Assembly (NCBI RefSeq): GCF_028583425.1
Contig: NC_072806.1
Span: 31,914,001 to 31,978,000, forward strand
DNA length: 64,000 nt
Reading direction: 5' to 3'
DNA from: Eublepharis macularius
Lineage: Eukaryota > Chordata > Lepidosauria > Squamata > Eublepharidae
This document shows, piece after piece, positions 11,391-22,700 of the stretch. Numbering within the stretch: position 1 is the stretch's first letter; every line of letters begins with the position of its first letter. The notes beneath the pieces were generated by a model, which did not search any database, was not told the DNA's origin, and worked only from the letters and a program-made list of their open reading frames with translations. Made by a program: the position numbers and the translations under genes.

Positions 11391-11822
11391 TCTCTCTCTA
11401 CATGAGACGCCTCGGTGCGCGTTCATCAAGTGTAGGGAGAAGCAATGTTAACTGGGAAGCATAGTTTAAAAAGACAGAGGCAGCGGAGATCGTTCCTAAG
11501 TGAGTTTGTTAATTTCATCTTCTCCAGAAGGCTCTGTCAATTTCACCTCTCCAGTCTAAATCTGTGTGGGATCCCTACCAGAGGGCAACGAGGAATGGAA
11601 ATGGGCTGGAGCTGCCTTCCAGAGCCAGGCTTGGAAACTGGAGAGGTTATAATGGGCTGAAGTTTCCCTTCTGGCATTTCACAGCCTCTTCACACAGCTC
11701 CAGTGTGCAGCAAAGCCTTTGCCCTGCCGCCGGCTCTGTCTTTTTAAACTGCCCTTCCCAGCTAGCATTGCATCTCCCAACTCATTTTCTTCATGGGTCA
11801 GATGTCTTGTGTAGAGAGACTC
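11391..11822. mobile_element. CTCTACACAAGACATC-type MITE, copy 1
   Basis: Inverted ends (CTCTCTACATGAGACGCC / TGTCTTGTGTAGAGAG) and inner arms AGTTTAAAAAGACAGAG / CTCTGTCTTTTTAAACT. The same plan is at 24203, 33572, and in part at 38424. Confidence 0.75.
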
Positions 11823-13363
11823 ACAGTTCTCTCATATAAAACCCCACTGTTGTGTGTGTGTCTGTGATTCCCAGGACTGGCCACACCCAAAAAGAACGAC
11901 ATGAAACCTCTCATGTCAAAAGTGTATTCCAAGTCCCTGTTTGCCTGCTTTGACCAGGAGCAGCTCTCTGGGGTCTCAGGCTGAGAGGGTCTTCCCCACC
12001 ACAAGAGATCTTTTCCAGTGGGGATGCTTGGATTGAACCTGCGCCCTTCTGCATGCAAAGCAGGTGATCCATTCATAGCCCCTCCCAGAAGCTGCAGGAA
12101 TTCCATTAGTCAAAGGTGAAAAGGGCATTTTAGCACATGGCAGAACCATCTCTGGCACCAAGCAGGCAACATCATCTTGAGAGGCATGCGAGAATTAGGC
12201 GAGTCCCAAAGGCCCGATGACAGTTCGGCCAGCAGAAGGTGATTCAGAGCTGGTCCTTCGAGTTGAGTCAGACAGAGAATAGCTTGTTTTCATTCCACTG
12301 GCTGTAGGCAAAGGATTTTTAGGAATCTTATGAAGCCTAATCGTTTCGGACCAGTCCCTAACTGTGATGTTAGCTCAAGGTCAGAGAAGGGAAGAGAGGA
12401 TTGGTTGTGCTCACCTGCTCTCTTCCCTCCATTAACAATGTTTTTAGACATTTAACAACAACCGAGTAATTTTGCGTTATGTTCAATGCAACACTTTTCC
12501 ATGTTGAAGGGTATGCTGTTTAAACTGTTTATGTCGCTTTTAATGTTTTATCAAAAATATTTTGTTGATTTTAATGATTGCAAGAATTGTTTTCTCGTTA
12601 ACGAACCTTGGAAAGGCAGAGAATAAACTTTGAAAAATAGATCTCTTGCGCTCTATACAAGAAAGGCTTTACCATTAATCAAAACGAGGCAATCGCTTCC
12701 AGAAGCTGATGGGGGTGAGACACTTCCCCTCTGTCCCATCCGATTTATGATATTCAACTGCAGTTTTTAAAAAACGTCTAGTGGTCACTGCCAGAGGACT
12801 GGGGCTGGGAAACTGCAGAGGAACTCACCACATGGAAGCCCGGTTGCAGCTGCATTGTATCGGCAGCGACCGCAGCAATGGGGGAAGCCACACAACACAT
12901 GCCTGATCCCATGCGGGAAAAAACAAAACGACTTCTTGTTTTTGCTTTGAGACTTTTGCATTGCAGCAGAAATAAAATTTCAACTTAGCGTTGGATCACC
13001 CACCACAGAAGTGGTACCGTTTACCATCTAAGGAAGTAGAATGAGGAAAAAAAGAGATAAAAACAGAGAAGACGGAGGAAAACAGACGGAGGAGACATTA
13101 ACACTTTATTTCAGAAGTGGGTCCCATGTGCCAGGGTGGAGCTGAAAACAACAAGCTGCCTGCTGTTCAGAGTCACCATTTCTTGGGCTATAGAGGGACG
13201 TGAAGGCAGCCCCCCCCCATACACTGGCCTTGATGCTTCCTTGGCTTCTCCCCGCCCGAGGCAGCCCTGGAGAATGGAGGCAACCAAATTGTGCAAAATC
13301 TTTTTGCAACAGATACTTCTGCATTTTCAGATCAATCGTTGTAATGTGCTTGATGATGATGAT
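11823..13363. other. No gene; SINE and LINE scraps
   Basis: A tRNA-like SINE piece in minus orientation is near 11990-12105 (GCATGCAAAGCAGGTGATCC). A LINE 3'-like tract with TTTTAATG runs is near 12520-12650. Otherwise unrecognised. Confidence 0.45.
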
Positions 13364-13790
13364 CATGGGTCATTTCGTAGAAAAAGAGCTGGAGGAACTC
13401 ATTAGCATAGCTCATTAGCATAGCTCATTAGCATATGCCACGCCCCTTGCCATCACCGGAAGTGTGTCATTGGCATAACTGACTTGCATATGCCACACCC
13501 CCTGACATCACCTATCCTGGCTGTTTTGGACCCATTCAAGGCCGAAATTGGGCCCAAAATGACAAAAATGGGCTGAAAATGGATGAAAAGGGGCCTAAAA
13601 TGGTCAGGATCGGGCCACTGCTGAGTGTGAGAGTGATCCACCACCTGTCAGAAGCCCAATCTGGGCCATTTCGACCCCAATCCAGGCTGAAACAGGCCCA
13701 AAATGGCCGAGGGTCAGGTGGGGCCACCTGACCTCTTTGGGGAACTACCGGAACTGTGTTCCTGTGGGTTCCCCCTCGAAATGAGCCCTG
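13364..13790 (+). mobile_element. hAT MITE family B, copy 1
   Basis: Ends CATGGGTCATTTCGTAG and CTCGAAATGAGCCCTG with duplication ATGATGAT on both sides. The inside has repeated GGGCCCAAAATG-like blocks. 427 bp, no gene. Confidence 0.88.
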
Positions 13791-14284
13791 ATGATGATGA
13801 AAATGATAATGATTCTTTAGAACAGTTTTCCTAATTTGCGGTTTAGGACTTCATGAAGGTCCTTGTATGCCTTGCTAGTTAGCTTTAAAAAATGGGATAC
13901 AGATTAGATGAACACACAGAAGTAAACTGGCCACAGGTTATCAGCAAAAGGCTGCCAGGGGGACTGGTCACTTTAGAAGATCATTTTGCCGGAACATACA
14001 GAGGTTTCCAGAATTCCGTTGAGTATGAATCCAAATCTAAAGGTGGGTGGGGGAACCACAGGCCATGGATCCGACTTGTCATAAGACTGGGCTGTAAACA
14101 AAACAAAAGTGCACCATTAGGTTCCTATTTTATTTCCAGATGGCACTAAAAGGATCAGAAAAAAACACTTTCAGCTGACACTGGGACCAGAGATAAGCCT
14201 GAGTAGGCTCAGGGGCAGAGCATCTGCTCTGTGCCTAGGTTCAACCACTGACAGCATCTCCCAGTTTGGACCCCTTCTCCCATT

Positions 14285-14872
14285 AGGGATCCCAGACCCC
14301 CGGTGGGGGTGGGGGATCCCCCGTCCCTGCTCCCCCCACCCCACCCCCACTTACCTAACCGGCGGGGGCGCAGGCACCTTTCCTGTGGGCTCCCTTGCAG
14401 TGTTGTGCACTCCTGTACACAGCAGCCACCGGGATCGAGCCCGTTTTGGCCCAGATTGGGGCCACTGCAGAGCACAGGAGTGCTCCTGCGCTCCGCAGTG
14501 CCTGAAAATGGGCCCGATCCATGGCAAAACGGGCCCGTTTTCAGGCGCTGCAGATCGCAGAAGCGCTCCTGCGCTCCACAGCACCTCAAAAACAGGCCCG
14601 ATCCGTGGCAGAACAGGCCCATTTTCAGGTGCTCCGGAGCACAGAAGTGCTCCTGCGCTCCACAGCGCCTCAAAAACGGGCCCATTTCAGCATGGATGGG
14701 GCCTGTTTTGAGCCCCTGCGGAGCCTGGATGTGCTCCCAAGAGCTGCGCAATGACGTCACTTCTGAAGTGATGTCATTGCGCCTGTGGGGGGGGCGCACA
14801 CCCCCTCCCCCCCAGGTAAGTGCCAGGCCCCTATCCCCCCCGCCCGGAGGTTGAGGGGGCCTGGCAGCCCTG
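14285..14872. mobile_element. GC-rich terminal-inverted-repeat element with inner tandem units
   Basis: The ends (AGGGATCCCAGACCCCC / GGGGGCCTGGCAGCCCT) are imperfect inverted copies. The middle (14440-14740) has about three diverged copies of a roughly 90-base unit with GTGCTCCTGCGCTCC and CAAAAACGGGCCC. The long open frames across it are low-complexity artefacts. Confidence 0.6.
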
Positions 14873-14885
14873 CTATCCATCCACT

Positions 14886-15072
14886 CTAGTCATCTTCAGA
14901 GGCCCTGCTTTGGGTACCCCTGCTATCTGAGGACAGACAGGCGGCAACGTGAGAACTGGTCTTCTCTATTGTGGTGCCAAAACTTTGGTGCGCCCTCCCC
15001 AGGGAGATTAGTCTGTCTCCTTCTACTGGTGTCTTTTGTGAAGCAGGTGAAGACTTCTTTGTTTCATCTGGC
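14886..15072 (+). mobile_element. L2/CR1-type LINE ORF2 C-terminal scrap
   Basis: Shares TCTTCAGAGGCCCTGCTTTG with the LINE at 33.4 kb and reads GALxWxTPAI-like coding remnants. Truncated on both sides. Confidence 0.6.
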
Positions 15073-15111
15073 CTATGAATCCAAACCAGTACACCACACT
15101 AACAGCATGTA

Positions 15112-15556
15112 CTAGTTTTGCCAACTTATGCTTGGGAAATACCTGGAGATTTGAGGATAGAGCTTGGGGGGGGGGTGTTGAGGAGGGGAGAGAACTTAGC
15201 AGGGAACAGCAACAACAACAGTGCTTATATACCGCTTTTCTAGACAGATTAGTGCCTTACCCACAACAGTGAACAAGTTAGTGTTACTACTAGTATCCCC
15301 ACAATTTAGCTGGGGAGCTGGGGCTGAGTAGGTTACCCAAGGCCACCTACTGAGCTCATTGCAGTAGTGGGATTCGAACCAGTAGAGTGCTGACTCACAG
15401 CCAAATCACTTAACCACTGTGCTACAGCAGCACTCTAATACCATAGCGTCCATCCTCCAAAGCAGCCATATTTTCCAGGGGAACTGATCTCTATGGTATT
15501 GAGATCAATTGTAACTCCAGGAGATCTTCAGTCCCCACCTGGAGGCTGGCAACCCG
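15112..15556 (+). mobile_element. TA-flanked MITE, copy 6, split by a SINE
   Basis: 15112-15197 is the left half (TTTTGCCAACTTATGCTTGG) and 15438-15556 the right half (CCATCCTCCAAAGCAGCC ... CTGGCAACCC). The SINE inserted between them. Confidence 0.75.
15198..15437 (-). mobile_element. tRNA-derived SINE inside the MITE
   Basis: Reads in minus as GCTGTAGCACAGTGGTTAAG, GGTTCGAATCCCACTAC, GGTGGCCTTGGGTAACC and ends in GTTGTTGTTGTT. It is the same family as the truncated SINE at the right edge of the window. Confidence 0.8.
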
Positions 15557-15905
15557 AACATGTGCCCAACCACACTGTTCCAAATGGCACTTAAGGCTGT
15601 GGAAGAGGGGGCAGCAATCTGGGAGTAGGGGACAGAGGCAGCCTTTAGGTGCCTCTGGTAGTTTTCAGTAGCCTTGAGTGAACCTCGATGGGGAAAGAGA
15701 AAGAGCCACCACCAAAAAGTCTCTCTCTGGTAGCTGTCCATGCCTCCTCTGAGATTGTGGACACACAAAGAAGGTCCTCAACCGAAGACCTCCACGTAGG
15801 CAGCCCTATAAACCTCTCCTTTGAGCCTATGCCCTTCTAGCAATCGAGAGGCGCATTTTAGCCATTGTTGGCCTCCTGGCAGCATAACTTTTGGGGTCCT
15901 ACTTT
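15557..15905. other. Nothing recognised
   Basis: No exon or element ends seen. Confidence 0.4.
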
Positions 15906-16112
15906 AATAAAGAGCCAACGTGGTGGTGTGGCTAGAGTGATGGACTAGGATGTCAATCCCCCGCTCTGCCATGGAAGCTTTCAGAGTGACCTCAGGCCGG
16001 TCATGTACATTCAGCCTCTCACCTACCTCACAGGGTTTGTTGTGAGGAAAAACATGGAGGAGAGGAGAATGACGTAAGCAGGGTCCTCATTGGGGACAAA
16101 GGTGGGCTAAAA
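15906..16112 (+). mobile_element. tRNA-derived SINE (older type)
   Basis: Starts AGAGCCAACGTGGTGGTGTG and ends GACAAAGGTGGGCTAAAAG, with CTCACCTACCTCACAGGG inside. It abuts the next SINE. Confidence 0.65.
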
Positions 16113-16618
16113 GTGAACAACAACAACAACATTCGATTTATATACTGCCCTTCAGGACAACTGAACGCCCACTCAGAGCGATTTACAAAGTGTGTTATTA
16201 TTATCCTCACGGCCAGGGCTTTTTTTCAGCAGGAACGCGGTGGAACGGAGTTCTGGCACCTCTTGAAAATGGTCACATGGCCGGTGGCCCCGCCCCCTGA
16301 TCTCCAGACAGAGGGGAGTTGAGATTGCCCTCTGCGCCGCAATCTGAACTCCCCTCTGTCTGGAGATCAGGGGGCGGGGCCACCGGCCATGTGACAATCT
16401 AAACTCCCCTCTGTCTGGAGATCGGGGGCGGGGCCACCGGCCATGTGACCATTTTTGCCGAGGGCGATTTGAACTTTAAAAAACTCCCCTCTTGTTCCAC
16501 CTGACCCAAAGTGACGTCATTGTGCGGTCCTGAGTTTCACCACCTCTTTTCCCAGAAAAAAAGCCCTGCTCACGACAACCACTCTGTGAGGCGGGTGGGG
16601 CTGAGAGAGCTCAGAGTA
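16113..16618 (-). mobile_element. tRNA-derived squamate SINE, split by a hAT MITE, inside TRPV1 3' end
   Basis: 16113-16213 (CATTCGATTTATATACTGCC ... GTTATTATTATCC) and about 16569-16618 (CAACCACTCTGTGAGGCGGG) are one SINE interrupted by 16214-16568. The right part supplies codons of the TRPV1 tail. The tRNA head is missing. Confidence 0.85.
16214..16568 (-). mobile_element. hAT MITE family A, copy 3, in the TRPV1 terminal exon
   Basis: Ends CAGGGCTTTTTTTCAGC and GAAAAAAAGCCCTG with 8-bp duplications CTCACGGC / CTCACGAC. It contributes about 17 codons and the stop of the TRPV1 frame. Confidence 0.9.
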
Positions 16619-16788
16619 AAACATGTTTAAAAAACTGAACAAAGAGTTGCAAAATGATACAAACTTTGGGAGCGACTTCTTCCGGGCCCGTTGGTCTTCT
16701 GAATCCAAGTCATCTTCTGAAATGGGCTTGAGTGAGCCTTCTCGCTTGCCATCCCGCAACATCGGAACCAAAGTCTTCCAGTTTTTCC
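16517..16788 (-). CDS. TRPV1: TRPV1 terminal coding exon 15, with mobile-element-derived tail
   Basis: Begins after TTTCAG with [18 protein letters not shown], matching chicken [15 protein letters not shown]. At KKSLPK the chicken protein ends in SV-stop (from memory); here the frame reads F-V-Ser with TCA at 16655-16657 where a TGA would be expected. It continues 46 codons to TGA at 16517. The first 13 extra codons look like old 3'UTR; the rest are antisense tRNA-SINE (16569 to about 16616) and hAT MITE (16517-16568). The splice acceptor and frame are well supported. Whether this tail is made, or another 3' exon is used, cannot be told from DNA. Confidence 0.85.
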
Positions 16789-19700
16789 CTGAAACTTTGA
16801 TTGAAACCGGCTTTTAAAACTGCTTCGGTCCTCCAGTTCTAACATCCCGCTCCGCCCACCTCATCGTTTTCTTTGGAAAAAATGATGCCAGTATCTGCGG
16901 TTCAAGTAACAACGGACTCACGTGTCCCTTTCCTGGCATGGCAATTACAGGATGGCATGTGCCCCCAGAACTACGTTTTGTAAGGTGCACAGGTTGGAGC
17001 TTGCTGGTGAAATACAGTGTTTTGGGGGGAGCATCTTGTTGCAGAGCTTTGTTAATGGCAGTGGCTATCCAAAGCAAAAGCCATTTCGACGTGGCCAGTC
17101 TTGGAGTGATGCAGGTGAGCTTGGGCTCTTGAAAAACGGGTCAGGAGCTAGATTTGCCCTGAGCCACTTGGGCAAGGCTGTGGGGTGGGAAGCAGCAGGC
17201 CAAAAGCCCACGTGCCACTGCCACCCTGCCAAAATGGCTGGAAGCCAACTCTCATGATCACAGGTACTGCTCAGCCACACCCCTCTCCCCTTATAAACAG
17301 GGCCGGCTCACTCATTGAGGCCAGGGAGGCGGTTGCCTCAGGGCATGGGGTGCTGGAGGAGGCACCGGGAGCGGAAGTGCATGCCATGAAGCTGCAGCCA
17401 CCCAGCCCTCCTGCCCCGTGCTGCCGCCGCCACCAACACACACCCCCGGCTGGGCGCAGCAGGAGAGCTGGGAGGCCACCCACGCGCCATCCCAGCCACC
17501 CGCCGCAGCAATTGGGCCAGCTCGTGCACACGCCCATGAGGACGTCACACGTGACGTCATCACGCAGGCTGGTGTTTCTGTGCACGTGTGCGCACGTGCA
17601 CAGCCGGCCAGCCGGCCACGGGTGCTGGAAATCCTGGCGCCGCTCCTGCTTATAAAACGGGGAGGGCAGACAGCATCGCTTAGACAATTGGGTTTGGTTC
17701 AGGGGATCACCAGCTGCTGACCTTGATTCTAAAAGTTAAAAATAAAACCAAGCACAAAGTGGCATGGAAGAATTGGGCTACTTGCCAGTGGTGACATCAC
17801 TGGTGTTGTCCAATAGGAGGCCATGACACCCAGATTGCACAGGCGTCATGGTAGCAACACATGACACTGTGTTTGTGTGTGCTTGCATATGAGTGTTCTT
17901 TTCTTTTACAGATTCTGGTGTAAAAATGTTATGAGTTGAGTGTTGGGGAAATGCATTTTCCCAGCAAGGGAAGGGAAGAATTCTGGATTCCCCACAGGAG
18001 CTGAGTAACGGATGTGCTTTGTTTCCTCTACCGACAAAAGTACAGAAAGGGCCTCCCTGTCCAAGCAGGACAAATACCGTCTCCTTGAATGTTTCCATCT
18101 TCCTCACCTCTCCCATACTTAAAGGCAAAACTGAGGTTGCGTTTCAGCTCTTCGCTGTATCCGCCAGGGTCTTCGTTGATACCCAGGTTGGTGTTCCATG
18201 TGGACCAGTTCACCTCATCCACCCTGTTAAGGAGAAAAAGACACCACCATTTCTGCCTGTTGCCATCCCAGGAAGTTAACCCTTGCTGCAGCCCAGAAAT
18301 AAGATGGCAGAGCAAAAGCCAAGAGAGAGTACACAATGGTTTGTTTCCCACAATATGTTACTGTCTTGTGTGACCAACACAGGATGGAGATAAGGAGGAA
18401 GAACAGGTGGCGTTAGGGTTGCTAACCCCCAGGTAGTGGCTGGAGATCTCCTGGAATTGCAACTGGTCTCCAGGCCACAGAGATCAGTTCACCTGGAGAA
18501 AATGGCTACTTCTGGGGGTGGACTCTATGGAATTATGCCATGCCAAGGTCCTTTCCCTCTTTAAATCCCACTCTCTCCAGGTTTCACTCCCCAGATCTCC
18601 AGGAATTTCCCAACTTGGAGCTGGCAACCCTAGGTGGAGTTACACAAATAGGCCTGTTTGTTACAAGGCCACCAAAGGCAAGATGTGAGTTTCTCTCTGT
18701 CTCCCAAAGGCCCCCGCAAGTGCAGTAGCTGGTTTGGGAAAAGCAAACCTGGAGGCTGTGTTTGCTTCGGGCCAAAAGGGAGCAGGGTAGGCTGGGAAAG
18801 CAAGGCCCAGACCCTGCCCCCCCTGCTCAGTCTCTTGGCTACCGCTTCAGTGATGGACAGAAAGAGGAGGTGTAACCCCTATGAGGTCATTGGTTTAGCC
18901 CATTAGGACAAAGCATGTAGCTAGAGCCGGGCAGCTGAGGAAGAAACTAGTTGTTGGGGAGCTGAATAATAATTAATATGCTCTTATCACCTTGAATAAG
19001 GGCTGTCATTCCCCAAGAAGAGGACAGAAGCCTGGGTTCCAGTTGCATCAAATTCAGGGACGGAACTAGGGTTGCCGGCGCCCATGGCAACCCTAGTCCA
19101 ACCCTTCACGCGCTCTCGGCACTGCATAATGACGTCACTTCTGTGACGTCACCATGCAGGGCGGAGCGTGCTGCCCGCATGGTGCACCGGTGGAGGCAGC
19201 GTGTGGGGCTGGGAAGCCGCCTGCGCCATTTGCCTCCCCACAGGACAGGGGGCAGCCAGCCGCCCCCTGTCCTGCGGGGCAGGCAAATGGCGTGGGCGGC
19301 CTCGCAGCCCCCTGCGCTGCCTTTTGCCTGCCCCGCGGGACAGGGGGCGCGCGGCAAGCGCCCTGGTGGCGCAGGGGGCAGACTACCTCCCCTGCCCCTC
19401 CCTCAAGCCGGCCCTGTTCAAATTGGAAGGATTGTGAAAAAGGACTGGATCACTTGGTGAGTTCTGACAAGTTGAACTGTTTACCTTTTAAAATACATGG
19501 TTGGCTTTGAAAGTGTATGGTTGCGCTTATGAGTTTAGTTAAAGAAAAAAAATAGTTGCCTTGTATTAATTGTTTAAAAGTTTAATTTTTTCCCCTTAAC
19601 TTACACTTGTGTGAAAGTTTGCCTCCTAAGCCCCATAGAACCCATACAAAGAGAAGTTACAGAGGTATAGGAGCGGGACTCTTGGTTCCACGCATCTTCA

Positions 19701-22700
19701 CTATCCCAGACCAAGACAGAGTCAAAGATTACCTGAAGCACCACCTGTAATCATCTTTGCCATCGGGGGTAATCCCTACCAAAACTCGTTTCCCAGACCG
19801 GAAAGGATTGACAATGCAGTTCCAGTAGCTATTTTCAATATTCAAGATGGTGATGGCTCGCTACACACAGAAAGAAGGAGAGAGAGAGAGAGAGAGCAAA
19901 AGAAGGAAGTGGGAGCTGCAGGCATTTATTCAGAGAGTTATAGAAGGGAAACCCGCGGCCTCCATCTGTAGAAGCAAACAGCTGCATACAGCTGCACGAG
20001 GAGAGGTCCAACTGGATTTTGCAGCCCTGCAGTTTTGATTGGGAAATCTCTTCTGTTTTCCCTTTTTTCTTGGGCAAGTTTTGCTTTTTGTATCATTTTC
20101 TGTTTCCTTGCATGTAACATTTCCCATTCGAACGTATACTTTTTTGCCGTATTATTGCGTACAAAAAGAATGGCAGCAATCTAAGTGGGCAAAATTAAAG
20201 ACACAGAACAACAGCAGATGAAAAGTGAAAAGAAACGGAGGAAGGCAAATTGGTCCATTCTTGGCCAAGATAATCCAATTTGGGCCGCTGGAAGAGGGCA
20301 AGCCGAATTCTATGTCTCACTTGACTGATGCGTATCAAGTTAAACTTGCATAGCTCTGTAAATAGATGGACATGAACTAGACTAGTCTAATCACTGCAAA
20401 TGCAAGTATTTCTCAAGGACACTGAGCATTTTCCCTAATGGGCACTTCGTGTGCAGAAAGTGGCAAATGAGTGTGTGGGGCTGGAAGGAGCAGAGAGCAA
20501 GTGAAAGGAACTTTTCCCAAATAAAGCTGATATTGCACAAGCCCAGATCTCCTCAGCACTCTTCCATCTAAAGAAAACCAAACCTGGAATTCTCAGAGCT
20601 TGGAAAGTGGGCGGCAGGTGACACTGTTTGAACTTTGCAGAATTTATCCTGCTTCTGAAATTCTGGAGAAGGGGGGCCTGGTGCTCAAGCGCCACCCCAT
20701 GGTCACAGATGGTCCTGCACTTGAGTACCCTCACGGTTCGCAAGCCACAACTCCCAAGTTCACAAAGGATATCTTCACAGCTGGCTAGAGACTGACAACA
20801 TACCCCACCCACCCCATTGAAGGTGATATGCAAGAGTTAGGGACTTGCTTTTTCACACTTCCTTTCACACACAAAGAGCTGTCAAGAGCAGCAGAGCAGC
20901 TGCATCTGGGTCTCCACCGGCTTTGGTGGGGTCTAGGTTGTTAAATGAAGAAATTGGAATTGGTTAAGATTTCCTATTCCTTTGCTCAATCATCATCCAA
21001 AGGGCAGAGAGGGAAAATATTATGTAGTTTCACTATTCTGATTTTTTTGCTTGTATTTTATATATATTCTGTTTGTTTTTTAGATGTTTCATTCATTGTT
21101 TACTGTTTAAATAATTTTTTAAATTTTTTTTTTCAAGACCTGAGCCAAAGACCTTCAGTTTTCAAGACCTGAGCAAGCCAGTTTGGTGTAGTGGTTAAGA
21201 GCGGCAGGACTGTAATCTGGACAACCAGCTTTGATTCCCCACTCCTCCGCTTGAAGCCAGCTGGGTGACCTTGGGTCAGTCACAGCTCTCTCAGACCTCT
21301 CTCAGCTCCGCCCACCTCACAGGGTGATTGTTGTGAGGATAATAACCACACACTTTGTAAACTGCTCTGTGTGTCACATTAAGTTGTCCTGTAGGGTGAT
21401 ATGTTATTATGGTTATTATTAATGATAAGACTTTTGGAGATTGTTATTCATAGGATGACCATAAGTCCGGAGCGACTTGACAACACGTCTCACACACACA
21501 CAGATACACACACACGGGTTGTTTAAAAGTTTGACGGCTAGATCAAGAGCTCCTGTGGGCTGGATATAGGCCTGCACAGGCTGTGATTTGCCCAGCACTG
21601 TTCTAACCACAACACAGCACTGGTTCTATCCTCCTCCTATTGAGAAGCCCGCAAAAGCTTCTAGGGAAGCCCAGAAAATCCTGGGAGCACAGTCTGACAA
21701 CCACAGCCCTCAACCAACCTGGAGCTTCCAAATACTTTTGCTTTCCTGGGAGATCTTGTTGACGGTTTCTCCCATGAGGGCGATGAGCATGTTTAGGAGC
21801 AGAATGTAGGTAAGGATGACGTAGATCACCAGCAGAAGGACAAAGACGGGCTTGAAACGATAGTTCTCCGTGAATTCCAAGTCGCCCATCCCGATGGTGA
21901 ACTTGAAGAGCTCCAGGCAGGTGTAGTACAGGCTGTTGTATGCCGCGGAGGTGCGGCCACGCTTGGCCTGGCATGGGTGGACACAATAGCTTTGGTTCAA
22001 CTCCTGCCCCTCTTCACCGTCCTCGATGAGGGTCACCACCGCTAGGGCAAAAGAGGAGAGCATCACGGGGGGATTGCAGAGAGAAAGAAATGCAGAAAGG
22101 GCAGAGGGATTTTGTGGGCAGAGAAGAGTTGTCCAGAATCACAGGCCGAGAGCCAGGGGGGAACAGTGGCAGACTAATTCTGGAGAGATCTGGGTTCAGA
22201 TCACGGTTTGGTCTTGAAACTCAGCTTTAACTGCCTACTCTCTCTCAACCTAACCTACCTCACAAGGTTGCTGCAAGGATGTTATGGAGGAAGGGAAACC
22301 TTTTATGCTGCCCTGAGCGCTTTGAGGGAGGGGCAGGACAAAATCAAATGGCTCCCCAGGGGAACTTCTGAATACACAAGAAAGCATTGGCGTAATCTAG
22401 CTATTGAAATTTTTTAACAGTGATTTTCACCCCAAGAATCCAGAGGAGTTTGCCGTGTTAGTCTGTAGTTGCAAAATAGTAAAGAGTCCAGTAGCACCTT
22501 TGAGACTAACCAACTTTACAGAGCTTTTTTTCTGTGAAAAGAGGTGGTGGAACTCAGTGGTTGGCAGCACATGGGGCAACTCCCAGCAGGAGGTGATACC
22601 CCTGGTACCACATGCGTGTGCACAAAGCGTGTGCGCTCCCAGGACCGTGCAGTGACGTCACTTCTGGGAAGTGATGTCATCGTGCAGGGTGCAGCCACCC

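Noticed and set aside
11960-12105. Possible tRNA gene from tRNA-like boxes
   Set aside because: Only SINE-type A/B box remnants; no full cloverleaf. The same holds for other tRNA-like spots in the window.
14209-14880. 223-codon open frame on the minus strand and a 183-codon frame on the plus strand
   Set aside because: Both lie over a GC-rich inverted-repeat element with tandem units; the peptides are repetitive and overlap on opposite strands.
1-16000. Expected TRPV3 exons downstream of TRPV1 by human synteny
   Set aside because: I found no TRPV-type ankyrin or S1-S6 coding segments left of 16.5 kb; TRPV3 is probably beyond the left edge.
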